Source: Gemmatimonadota bacterium (GTDB lineage: Bacteria > Gemmatimonadota > Gemmatimonadetes > Gemmatimonadales > GWC2-71-9). From it: a DNA stretch of 12,136 nt. Below, one piece after another: positions 1 through 6,631 of the stretch. The stretch lies in contig JAOUDR010000033.1 in assembly GCA_029859185.1 (NCBI GenBank), positions 1-12,136 of the forward strand, written 5' to 3'. A program made the position numbers and the translations under genes. The first letter of the stretch is position 1. Each line of letters begins with the position of its first letter. Below the pieces are notes generated by a model. The model was not told the origin of the DNA and did not search any database. It was given only the letters and a program-made list of their open reading frames with translations.

Positions 1-1
1 G

Positions 2-1051
2 GTGGACGGGCGGCTGATCGAGGGGACGCGTCTCGTGGTCGCGACCGGGGCCGGCCCCGCCCGCCCGCCGATTCCGGGGCTCGAAGATGCGCCGACCCTC
101 GACTACGCCACCGTGTTCGAGCAGGATGACTTCCCGCGGCGCATCTGTGTGCTGGGTGGTGGGCCGATTGGCCTCGAGTTCGCGCAGATCTTCGCCCGTC
201 TTGGGTTGGCCGTCAGCGTCATCGAAGCACTGGAGCGCGTGCTCCCACGCGAGGACGCGGAGGCGAGCGCCGTCATGGCCGAGGCGCTGCGGGCCGAGGG
301 GATTCGGGTCGAGGTGGGGGCTCCGGTGGACGCAGTCGTGCGCCGAGACGGGGCGTGGGTCGTTCGGGCGGTCCGCGGAGGTGAGGCGATCGAAATCCCG
401 ACCGACCTGGTGTTTGTTGCGACGGGCCGGCGATCACGAGGGGATGGCCTGGGACTCGAAGGGATTGGCGTCGTGGTGGAGCGGGGAGCGGTGCAGGTGG
501 ATCCGACCCTGCGGACAGCCGTGCGATCGGTGTGGGCTGTCGGCGATGTGATTGGCGGGCCGCAGTTCACGCACGTCGCCGACTACCAGGCGAAGTTGCT
601 GCTCCGGAATCTCCTCGTGCCCGTACGCGGGCGCGTGCGCTACACCCACGTGCCGACCGTCACTTACACCGATCCCGAAGTTGCGCGGCTCGGGGTGACC
701 GAGGCGGAAGCCCGCGACCAGCATGATGATGTGCGCGTCTACCGGTACGACTTCGGAGACTTGGACCGCGCCATCGTGGATGGTCACACGACCGGGTTCG
801 TGAAGGTGGTGACGGGTCGGCGTGGCCGCATTCTGGGGGCGACCATCGTTGGGCGGAACGCCGGTGAACTCCTCCCAGTGCTCGTCCTCGCGATGCATCG
901 CGGCGTGCCGTTCCCGCACCTGGCCCGGCAGGTCTGGGCCTATCCTACCATGGCAGAGGGCATCAAGCGCGCGGCGGACGCGCATTACCGTGAGGCGTTC
1001 GCCGGACGTCGCGGGAAACTGCTGCGTGCCGTGGTGCGATGGCTCGCCTAG
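2..1051 (+). CDS. Pyridine nucleotide-disulfide oxidoreductase, mercuric reductase/lipoamide dehydrogenase-like (5' partial)
   Basis: The frame is open at the left edge, so the N-terminal FAD-binding part, including any CxxxxC redox pair, lies outside; 349 residues are visible. Seen: a first ATG motif (VVATGAGPARPP, about 12-23), the NAD(P)-binding loop GGGPIGLEFAQ (52-62), a second ATG motif (VFVATGRR) and the FAD-binding VWAVGDV (about 178-184). The C-terminal dimerisation domain follows, with the interface segment YPTMAEG (314-320). In lipoamide dehydrogenase this segment reads HPT..E, with a catalytic His; here Tyr takes that place, as in the mercuric-reductase-like branch. The C-terminal Cys pair of true MerA is absent, so Hg(II) reduction is unlikely to be the role. 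Family knowledge: such flavoproteins accompany TVP38, DUF547 and TIGR04283 genes. The stop overlaps the next start by 13 bases, implying an operon. The physiological substrate is unknown. Confidence 0.9.
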   Translation: MDGRLIEGTRLVVATGAGPARPPIPGLEDAPTLDYATVFEQDDFPRRICVLGGGPIGLEFAQIFARLGLAVSVIEALERVLPREDAEASAVMAEALRAEGIRVEVGAPVDAVVRRDGAWVVRAVRGGEAIEIPTDLVFVATGRRSRGDGLGLEGIGVVVERGAVQVDPTLRTAVRSVWAVGDVIGGPQFTHVADYQAKLLLRNLLVPVRGRVRYTHVPTVTYTDPEVARLGVTEAEARDQHDDVRVYRYDFGDLDRAIVDGHTTGFVKVVTGRRGRILGATIVGRNAGELLPVLVLAMHRGVPFPHLARQVWAYPTMAEGIKRAADAHYREAFAGRRGKLLRAVVRWLA

Positions 1052-1740
1052 GCGGCGCCGGCGTCTATGTCCGGCTCGCAGCGCTGGTCGCCCTGCTCGG
1101 CCTGGCCTGGCTGGCCGCACGGCTCACGCCCGTGGGCACGTTCGTGACACGCGATGGCGCGCTCGCGCTTCTGGCCACGGTCCGGGGTTCCGCGTCGGCC
1201 CCCGTGCTCTTCGCAGTGGTGTACGCGCTTGCCACGGCGCTGGCCCTTCCCGGCTCAGTGCTCACGATCGTGGGCGGTGCCGCATTCGGATTTGGCTGGG
1301 GCGCGGTCCTTACGACGATTGGCGCGAACCTCGGTGCCAATGCGGCGTTCGGCATCGCGCGGGCGCTCGGCCGCGGCGGCATTCAGCGGCTCACGCGCGG
1401 CCGGCTTGGCGGTCTCGATCGGGCCACGGAGCAACGCGGGTTCTGGGGCCTGCTCGTCCTTCGGCTGATCCCACTGGTCCCGTTCAACGCGCTCAACTTC
1501 GGGGCGGGCCTCACCGCCATGCGCTGGCGAGACTACGCGGCCGCAACCCTCCTTGGTATCCTTCCGGGCACTCTGGTGTACACCTTCTTCGCCGACGCGC
1601 TCGTGCGCGGCTCGACCGAGGCCAGCCACGACGCGTACGTGCGGCTATGGATTGCCGCGGGACTCCTGCTGCTGCTGAGTGTGCTGCCGCTGATGGCCGG
1701 CGCGGGACGTGCCCGTTCCGCTCTGCCCAAGGATGGATGA
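1039..1740 (+). CDS. TVP38/TMEM64 (DedA-like, VTT domain) integral membrane protein
   Basis: This 233-residue protein is very hydrophobic, with about five or six membrane segments. The first is near residues 9-26. A core holds ALPGSVLTIVGGAAFGFGWG, the family's re-entrant-loop region. The second conserved half holds RLIPLVPFNALNFGAGLTAM, followed by LLGILPGTLVYTFF. This layout is that of the VTT/SNARE-associated family (YdjX/YdjZ, TVP38, TMEM64). Relatives of the DedA/VTT group are implicated in lipid scrambling and envelope homeostasis, but the role of this branch is unknown. The ATG at 1039 lies inside the end of the oxidoreductase gene. The stop (TGA 1738-1740) overlaps the next ATG by 4 bases, so translation is probably coupled. 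Gene fusions or neighbourhoods of this family with mercuric reductase-like flavoproteins are known, which fits the upstream gene. Confidence 0.88.
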   Translation: MARLGGAGVYVRLAALVALLGLAWLAARLTPVGTFVTRDGALALLATVRGSASAPVLFAVVYALATALALPGSVLTIVGGAAFGFGWGAVLTTIGANLGANAAFGIARALGRGGIQRLTRGRLGGLDRATEQRGFWGLLVLRLIPLVPFNALNFGAGLTAMRWRDYAAATLLGILPGTLVYTFFADALVRGSTEASHDAYVRLWIAAGLLLLLSVLPLMAGAGRARSALPKDG

Positions 1741-2564
1741 TGGCGTTGTTTCGGCGCTCGTTGTGGGGTGGTGTGTCGTTCCTGGCGCTGTGCGCGGCGC
1801 TCGGGCATGCCCAGACCCTTCCCGATCACGCGCTGTTCGACGCAATCGTTGCCGAGTATACGCGTGACGGGCTGGTCGATTATGCGGCGCTCGTCGAGCA
1901 CCGCGAGCGGCTGGATGCCTATCTGGACGAACTCGGACGCGTGAGCCCCGCCGACCTCGAGATCACGTCACGCGACGTCCGCCTGGCCTTCTGGATCAAC
2001 GCCTACAACGCGTGCGCGCTCCGCCTCGTCGTCGATCACTACCCGATCGAGCGACGCGCGGGCGTGGCGGGCCTGACGAGTCGGCTGGTGGGTGTTCCCG
2101 CCAATTCGATCCGCCAGATTCCGGACACCTGGACCCGGCAGTTCTGCCGGATCGCCCAGCGGGAGCGTTCACTGGATGGCATCGAGCACGGCGTGCTCCG
2201 ACCCATGGGCGAGCCCCGCATCCACTTTGCCGTGAACTGCGCCTCGCGCTCGTGCCCAGTGCTGGCCGGAACGGCGTACCGCGGTGACCGACTCGATGCG
2301 CAGCTGGACGAAGCCGTCCGCCGCTTCATGGGGGATTCCACCCACTTCCTGCTCGAGGCGGGAGGACACCCGACGCTGCGCGTGAGCAAGGTGCTCGATT
2401 GGTACAAGGAGGACTTCGGCGGCACGGCCGGCGTCGTGGCGTTCTTCCAGCGCTACGCCAAGCCGGAGCAGACCGCGGTCCTCGAGCCGGGGTCGGTGCG
2501 GGTCGAGTACTTGGAGTACGACTGGACGCTCAACGACACGGCGGTCTTCGGTTTCGGCCGGTGA
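1737..2564 (+). CDS. Exported DUF547 domain protein
   Basis: This 275-residue protein starts at ATG 1737, which overlaps the previous stop as ATGA; a second ATG follows at once (1740). The N-terminus is a Sec signal: arginines (RRS), a hydrophobic run (VSFLALCAALG) and a likely cleavage after GHA (about residue 25). DUF547 motifs are in the usual order: FWINAYNACALRLV (85-98), IHFAVNCASRSCPVL (162-176), VSKVLDWYKEDFG (about 216-228) and the terminal YDWTLND (261-267). The Cys pair in NCASRSCP is conserved in the family. DUF547 proteins have no well-established bacterial function; some are compared with thiol or papain-like folds, but I claim no activity. The stop and the next start share one base (TGATG), so the protein is made with the neighbouring glycosyltransferase. 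Confidence 0.9.
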   Translation: MMALFRRSLWGGVSFLALCAALGHAQTLPDHALFDAIVAEYTRDGLVDYAALVEHRERLDAYLDELGRVSPADLEITSRDVRLAFWINAYNACALRLVVDHYPIERRAGVAGLTSRLVGVPANSIRQIPDTWTRQFCRIAQRERSLDGIEHGVLRPMGEPRIHFAVNCASRSCPVLAGTAYRGDRLDAQLDEAVRRFMGDSTHFLLEAGGHPTLRVSKVLDWYKEDFGGTAGVVAFFQRYAKPEQTAVLEPGSVRVEYLEYDWTLNDTAVFGFGR

Positions 2565-3271
2565 TGCCGGTGGTCGGGGTCGTCATCCCCACGCTCAACG
2601 AAGCGGATTATCTACCGCCGCTCCTGGAGGATCTGGCGGCGGTCGCCCTGCCACTGGACATCGTGGTGGCGGATGGCGGATCGCGCGACGACACCCGGGC
2701 TCTGGCCGCTGCCCAGGGCGCGCGGGTGGTGGAAGCGGCCGGTGGTAGGGGCATGCAGCTCCGCACTGGGGCTCAGGCGGCCAGCGGAGCGTGGCTGTGT
2801 TTCCTGCATGCCGACGTGCGCCTGCCGCCGCCAGCGCGGCGGGATCTCGAGCGTGCGGTCCTGGATCCCGACTGTGATGCTGCCGTATGGAGATTGGCGA
2901 TCGGGGCCGACGGGTGGTGGTTCCGGGTCGTAGAGTGGGGCGCCGCACGGCGCGACCGGTGGGGCGGCCTCCCGTACGGCGATCAGGGGCTGCTGGTTCG
3001 GCGCACGCTGTACGACGCCGTCGGTGGATTCCCCCCTCTCCCGATCATGGAGGACGTCGCGCTGGTGCGTGCGCTGCGCCGGCAGGCGACGCTGCGCCGG
3101 CTCCCGTCGGCCGTCCGGGTCTCAGCACGTCGCTGGCGGCGTGAGGGGGCATTCCGCGCCTGGCTGCGCAACGCCGTGCTCGTCAGCGCCTATCTGCTTG
3201 GGGTGGCCCCGGAGCGGCTCGTGCGGTGGTATCGGCCCGACCACGCAAATCGGCCGTCCGCGCTCCCGTGA
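2564..3271 (+). CDS. Family 2 glycosyltransferase, TIGR04283 type (rSAM/selenodomain-associated)
   Basis: This 235-residue GT-A glycosyltransferase shows an N-terminal VVIPTLNEADYLPPLL, DGGSRDDT (about 37-44, nucleotide-sugar binding), a degenerate DxD region HADVRLP (about 82-88), YGDQGLLVRR (about 138-147) and MEDVALVRALRR (about 162-173). The short length, the GGRGMQL segment near residue 60 and the GDQG plus ED pattern match the TIGR04283 group. That group is annotated as 'transferase 2, rSAM/selenodomain-associated' and has been proposed to act in arsenosugar formation. The acceptor here is not known. The ATG at 2564 is chosen because it directly overlaps the DUF547 stop; an in-frame GTG one codon earlier is possible. 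It is the last gene of the left operon, and 149 bases follow before the next gene. Confidence 0.88.
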   Translation: MPVVGVVIPTLNEADYLPPLLEDLAAVALPLDIVVADGGSRDDTRALAAAQGARVVEAAGGRGMQLRTGAQAASGAWLCFLHADVRLPPPARRDLERAVLDPDCDAAVWRLAIGADGWWFRVVEWGAARRDRWGGLPYGDQGLLVRRTLYDAVGGFPPLPIMEDVALVRALRRQATLRRLPSAVRVSARRWRREGAFRAWLRNAVLVSAYLLGVAPERLVRWYRPDHANRPSALP

Positions 3272-3339
3272 CGCGGGTCACGCCGCATCGGGACGCTACT
3301 CTCCAGATTAGCACTACGGTACGAGCGGGTCTGCGCGAC

Positions 3340-3369
3340 TTGACCCGTTCCGGGGCTCGGGGGCATCTT
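3340..3369 (+). promoter_or_regulatory. Possible sigma-70-like promoter before the small-gene/transglycosylase operon
   Basis: The 149-base gap between the glycosyltransferase stop and the first small gene holds TTGACC (3340-3345) and, after an 18-base spacer, CATCTT (3364-3369). The first element matches five of six consensus bases and the second only three. The position, about 50 bases upstream of the start codon at 3421, is reasonable. This is only a pattern match by eye. Confidence 0.3.
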
Positions 3370-3420
3370 TGCTAGCCTCGCTCGTAGTGGTGACGACGCA
3401 CACCGCCCCGGAGTTGGTGG

Positions 3421-3666
3421 ATGGCTTGGAGAATCCTGTCTTGCGAGGGAGAGACGTGGCACGTCCAGCCTGCCGCCGAACGGCGGGCCAACCAGGCTAT
3501 GTGGCAACTCGTGCTGGCGTTTCGGCGCAAGGGTACGCAGGAGGGGCGACGATCCTTCTGGGCGTCCTTCCCGCTCGAGTCGTCCTCGAAGTCTTCACTG
3601 TTCCTGCAGGCCGAGAAGCTCTCCGACGAGGCCCTGCAGGAAGTCCTCGCCCGGCACCTGTCCTGA
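3421..3666 (+). CDS. Small conserved-looking hypothetical protein (81 aa)
   Basis: I do not recognise this family. The ATG at 3421 has a GGAG Shine-Dalgarno (3410-3413) seven bases upstream, supporting the start. The 81-residue product has no signal peptide or membrane segment. It is rich in Trp, Arg and Ser, with alternating-hydrophobic stretches (WRILSCEGETWHVQPA, MWQLVLAFRR, SFWASFPLESSSKSSLF) suggesting beta strands, then a C-terminal helix (LSDEALQEVLARHLS). Its composition looks like a folded cytoplasmic protein, and the reading is more natural than that of overlapping frames. The stop is 28 bases before the next gene. It is the first gene of a run of four that ends with a lytic transglycosylase, so a link to envelope maintenance is possible but only by position. 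Confidence 0.65.
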   Translation: MAWRILSCEGETWHVQPAAERRANQAMWQLVLAFRRKGTQEGRRSFWASFPLESSSKSSLFLQAEKLSDEALQEVLARHLS

Positions 3667-3694
3667 GTCGCTCGAGACGACTGCGAGGACCACC

Positions 3695-3952
3695 GTGTCG
3701 CTGGCCTCTCTCCACGATCTCCGTCGCATCGCCGACGCGGTGGCACACCTGCGTGACCGCCAAGTCGCGGACATCGTGCTCCGGTCCGACTGCCGTCAGC
3801 TCCGGATCGTGCTCGACGATGGGCAGACCCTGTTCCTCGCCGTGGTCCAGGACGAAGAGGGACGGCCACGTCTCGATGCGGATCTCATCCGATCGCCCGA
3901 TGAAGCGGCGACCGGCCAGCTCGAGGTGCACTTCGATGCGGCGGTGGACTGA
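3695..3952 (+). CDS. Small hypothetical protein (85 aa), GTG start
   Basis: The family is not recognised. The start is GTG at 3695 with a GAGGAC stretch (about 3685-3690) just upstream as a ribosome binding site. The 85-residue, acidic product has an N-terminal amphipathic helix (SLHDLRRIADAVAHLRDR). After it come several predicted beta strands (VADIVLRSD, LRIVLDDGQTLFLAVVQDE, GQLEVHF). No signal peptide, membrane segment or Cys motif is present. The helix-then-strands layout suggests one small alpha/beta domain. It sits 28 bases after the preceding small gene and only 3 bases before the next ATG, so it is very likely co-transcribed with both. The exact start could also lie at another nearby codon, but the spacing favours this GTG. 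Confidence 0.65.
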   Translation: MSLASLHDLRRIADAVAHLRDRQVADIVLRSDCRQLRIVLDDGQTLFLAVVQDEEGRPRLDADLIRSPDEAATGQLEVHFDAAVD

Positions 3953-3955
3953 ACG

Positions 3956-4384
3956 ATGACACAGTCCGCGTTTGCTCGCGAAGAGCGGCTCCGATTCGTG
4001 GACTTCCAGTTCACGACGTCCCCGAACGGTCGGTGCCGAGCCGAGGTGACGCTTGGGTTTGGGGCCGATGCCCGGTGGATGGGGAGTGCCGAAGGACTGG
4101 CGTCGGACGCCGGCGAGATGCGGTGCTCGGCCGAGGCGACGCTCCACGCCATCGAGGCGTCGGCGGGCGGAGCCATCAGCTTCGAGCTGCTCGGCGTCAA
4201 AGCCGTTCGGGCATTCGATACGATCGTGCTCATCGTCTCCGTCGTGTCCCGCGAGAGCGGGCAGACCCACCGCCTGGTAGGGTCCTTCCTGGCCGATCAG
4301 GAGCACACGCGTGGAGCCGCGCTGGCCATCCTCAACGCGACCAACCGGGTCATGGGGAACATCTTCGCGCGGGAGCCGTCGTGA
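3956..4384 (+). CDS. Hypothetical protein (142 aa), LeuA-regulatory-domain-like layout
   Basis: This soluble 142-residue protein has no signal peptide. It shows a strand-strand-helix pattern repeated twice: RFVDFQFTTSPNGRCRAEVTLGF, then GSAEG and a helix (RCSAEATLHAIEAS). The second unit reads SFELLGVKAVRAFDTIVLIVSVVS, then HRLVGSFLAD and a helix ending AALAILNATNRVMG. The two-repeat plan, with small-residue 'G(S/F)' turns before each helix and the closing A.L.A.NR, recalls the C-terminal dimerisation/allosteric domain of 2-isopropylmalate synthase. I offer that as a hypothesis only, because no TIM-barrel or catalytic part is present. The ATG at 3956 is 3 bases after the previous stop. The TGA overlaps the GTG of the lytic transglycosylase gene by 4 bases (GTGA), indicating translational coupling. 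The function is unknown. Confidence 0.75.
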   Translation: MTQSAFAREERLRFVDFQFTTSPNGRCRAEVTLGFGADARWMGSAEGLASDAGEMRCSAEATLHAIEASAGGAISFELLGVKAVRAFDTIVLIVSVVSRESGQTHRLVGSFLADQEHTRGAALAILNATNRVMGNIFAREPS

Positions 4385-5922
4385 GACTCCTCCGCGGACT
4401 GACGTCTGCGCTGCTCCTCCTGACGGTGGGGGGCGCGTGCGCGCGGCCGGCGGCGCTGCCGGCGCCGGCGCCGGCAGCCGGGGACGGCCCCGAGGTCCTG
4501 GCGGCGAGCCCCGACCCTGGCGTCCTTGACGACGCGCTGGTGACCGCCGCTGACGACTCGGCCGCGGATCGCGCCGTGCTCGATGCCCTGGCCGAGCTCG
4601 AGTTCGGGAGCCTGGACCGCCGGGCGGGACGCGTCCGTGGACAGGCCGATCCGGCGGCGACCGCCGCGTCCGGCGCGATCGCCGGGGAATCGGTCCCGTT
4701 GTTCGCGGCCGAGGGCGGGCCCGCCGCGGCCGGGGATGTCACTCGTCTCCTCGACGTCGAGTCGTTCGCCAATCACAGCCGGGTGCAGTACTACATCGAC
4801 TTCTTTCAGGGCCCCGCCCGCGACCGGTTCACGATCTGGCTCGGTCGCCTGCCCCGCTACGAGGGCATGATCCGCGACCAGATGCGGCGCTTTGGTGTGC
4901 CGGATGACCTCGTCTATCTCGCCATGATCGAGTCGGGCTACTCGAACACGGCGGTCTCCCGTGCGAAGGCCGTGGGGATGTGGCAGTTCATCGCGGGCAC
5001 GGGGCGTCGATACGGGCTGCAGCAGGACGTGTGGGAGGACCAGCGCCGAGATCCGTTCCGGGCTACCGAGGCTGCCGCCCGCCACTTGGCCGACCTGAAC
5101 GAGGAGTTCGGGTCCTGGTATCTCGCGGCCGCCGCCTACAACGCCGGGGCGGGGCGTGTCTCGCGGGGGCTCCGACGCCTGCCGGGCGGTCCCGCGGGAT
5201 CGGGTGACTCGACGTTCTTCGAGCTCTCGGATCGTCGGTATCTGCGGCTCGAGACGCGGGACTACGTCCCCAAGCTGATCGCGGCGGCGTTGATCGCGAA
5301 GGACCCGGCGCGATACGGGTTTGACAGCGTGCCGCGGTTCGAGCCGCTGCGGTACGATGAGGTCATCGTGTCCGACGCGACGGGCCTCGACGTGCTGGCT
5401 CGCCTTGCCGACACGACCACGCGGGCCCTGGTGGAACTGAATCCGCAGTTCGTGCGGGGTGCGACCCCGCCGAAGCGGTCGGTCGTCGTGCGGGTCCCGG
5501 CCGGAGCCGGGGCGGCCGTATCCCAACGGTGGGCGGAACTCCCGGCCAAGGAGCGCATCACGTTTGTGACCCACCGGGTCGTCAAGGGTGAGACGCTCTC
5601 CGAGATCGCAAAACGGTACGGCGTGAGTACCACGGTCCTGCAGGCGGCGAACCCCGCCATCCAGCCACGCCGGATGCGGATTGGCCAGACGCTCACGGTT
5701 CCGGTGAGTACTGCGGCCCAGCGCAGTGCCACGCGCACGACGACCGCATCGCCCGCGCCGGCGCCGTCCCGGAACGCCGCCTACTACACGGTGCGGTCAG
5801 GCGATTCGCTCTGGGTCATTGCCCAACGCCATGGCGTGGCGGTGGGCGACCTCAAGACCTGGAACGATCTTTCCGGCACCGTCGTGCGTGTCGGTCAGGA
5901 GCTGCGGGTCCGCGCTCCCTGA
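4381..5922 (+). CDS. MltD-like lytic transglycosylase with two LysM domains, probable lipoprotein
   Basis: This 513-residue peptidoglycan-cleaving enzyme acts in the periplasm. The GTG at 4381 overlaps the preceding stop and gives a signal sequence (MRLLRGLTSALLLLTVGGAC), with Cys20 as a possible lipid-attachment site; the lipobox GGAC lacks the usual Leu at -3. An Ala/Pro/Asp-rich linker follows to about residue 130. The SLT (GH23) domain spans about 155-290. It contains YLAMIESGYSNTAVS with catalytic Glu184, then AVGMWQFIAGTGRRYGL and AAAAYNAGAGRVSRGL. A conserved post-SLT region contains RDYVPKLIAAALIAKDP. Two LysM domains bind glycan: HRVVKGETLSEIAKRYGVS (from about 397) and YYTVRSGDSLWVIAQRHGV (from about 468). 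This order matches MltD. The gene ends 22 bases from a second lytic transglycosylase on the other strand. Confidence 0.95.
   Translation: MRLLRGLTSALLLLTVGGACARPAALPAPAPAAGDGPEVLAASPDPGVLDDALVTAADDSAADRAVLDALAELEFGSLDRRAGRVRGQADPAATAASGAIAGESVPLFAAEGGPAAAGDVTRLLDVESFANHSRVQYYIDFFQGPARDRFTIWLGRLPRYEGMIRDQMRRFGVPDDLVYLAMIESGYSNTAVSRAKAVGMWQFIAGTGRRYGLQQDVWEDQRRDPFRATEAAARHLADLNEEFGSWYLAAAAYNAGAGRVSRGLRRLPGGPAGSGDSTFFELSDRRYLRLETRDYVPKLIAAALIAKDPARYGFDSVPRFEPLRYDEVIVSDATGLDVLARLADTTTRALVELNPQFVRGATPPKRSVVVRVPAGAGAAVSQRWAELPAKERITFVTHRVVKGETLSEIAKRYGVSTTVLQAANPAIQPRRMRIGQTLTVPVSTAAQRSATRTTTASPAPAPSRNAAYYTVRSGDSLWVIAQRHGVAVGDLKTWNDLSGTVVRVGQELRVRAP
4455..4478. repeat. Perfect 24-base GC-only-core palindrome inside the transglycosylase gene
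   Basis: Positions 4455-4478 read the same on both strands, beginning GCTGCC and ending GGCAGC, with tandem GGCGCC hexamers in the middle. The palindrome begins about 75 bases into the coding region and encodes the Ala/Pro-rich stretch just after the presumed lipobox. In mRNA it could form a very stable hairpin. It may simply be a by-product of Ala-Pro codon repetition in GC-rich DNA. Confidence 0.6.
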
Positions 5923-5944
5923 CGGGCGTGGTGGTGACGAGCCG

Positions 5945-6631
5945 CTACTGCCGTATCGGGCCCGTCGGTGCCCCGTAGTTTGCGAGAATCCGGTCGGCGT
6001 ACCCATTGGCCGGATTCCCTCCCCGGGCCATGATGTCCCCCACGCGCTGGGGTCCCCGGTTGTACGCCAGGAGCGCCAACCGCAGGTCGTAATCATAGCG
6101 CTCGAGCAGGTCCCCGAAGAACCGGAAGCCGATGCGCAGGTTCGTGGTGGGGTCGAAGAGGTCATCCCGCGTGAGCGTCGAGTCGTAGAGGATGGCCGTA
6201 CGCGGCATCACCTGGGCGAGCCCGATCGCGCCGACGGAGCTCACCGCATCCGGGTTGAACCGGCTCTCCAACCGCACGATCTCGAATGCCAGCTGGGGGG
6301 CGATCCCGGCACGCAACGCTTCGTCGAAGATCGTCTCGGCGAGGCCGACGGGAACCGGGTGCTGCTTGGACAGCGCGAGGATCGCCTCGGCGCGCTCGGC
6401 ACGTAGGCGCTGAAGTTCGGCCTCCCCATGTTCCTGGTCCAGCGCGCTCCGCAGCTCGCGCAGGTTCCCCACGATCCCCGTGTAGACGCCGGTTTCACGC
6501 TTGGCCTCGGCCCCACCGGGCAACAGGCTGATCGTCGCGCCCGCCGCCAACAGCACTACGAACAGACCCACGCCACGCAGCATCAATCGCTGCGTCACGT
6601 GCAGCGGAATGCGGTATTCATCAGTAATCAT
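5945..6631 (-). CDS. Membrane-anchored lytic transglycosylase (SLT domain)
   Basis: This 228-residue protein has an N-terminal membrane segment (GVGLFVVLLAAGATISLL, about 20-37) after a short cytoplasmic part, so it is an anchored or exported cell-wall enzyme. A predicted helical or coiled-coil stretch follows (about 55-90, rich in Glu/Arg/Leu). The SLT/GH23 domain contains FEIVRLESRFNPDAVSSVGA with catalytic Glu122, then IGLAQVMPRTA (about 136-146) and LALLAYNRGPQRVGDIM (about 185-201). NPANGYADRILANYG closes the domain. There are no LysM domains. Its start overlaps the moaC stop by 4 bases, so it is translated from the holB-moaC message. The gene is compact compared with Slt70 and is nearer to small EmtA/MltC-type catalytic domains. 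It is not homologous in layout to the adjacent MltD-like gene beyond the SLT fold, so a local duplication is not evident. Confidence 0.92.
   Translation of the reverse strand: MITDEYRIPLHVTQRLMLRGVGLFVVLLAAGATISLLPGGAEAKRETGVYTGIVGNLRELRSALDQEHGEAELQRLRAERAEAILALSKQHPVPVGLAETIFDEALRAGIAPQLAFEIVRLESRFNPDAVSSVGAIGLAQVMPRTAILYDSTLTRDDLFDPTTNLRIGFRFFGDLLERYDYDLRLALLAYNRGPQRVGDIMARGGNPANGYADRILANYGAPTGPIRQ

Noticed and set aside
2..1051. True mercuric reductase (MerA)
   Set aside because: The C-terminal Cys pair needed for Hg(II) handling is absent, and no mer regulator or transporter is nearby; the neighbours indicate a different role.
822..1736. Long in-frame extension upstream of the DUF547 protein
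   Set aside because: It overlaps two well-supported genes, reads as Arg/Ala/Gly-rich shadow sequence, and would bury the clear signal peptide that begins at 1737.
4033..4380. In-frame extension upstream of the MltD-like transglycosylase
   Set aside because: It overlaps the 142-residue gene, has shadow-like composition, and the export signal starts at the GTG at 4381.
4297..5574. 425-residue minus-strand ORF opposite the MltD-like gene
   Set aside because: Arg/Gly/His-rich antisense shadow with no domain; the plus-strand gene is unambiguous.
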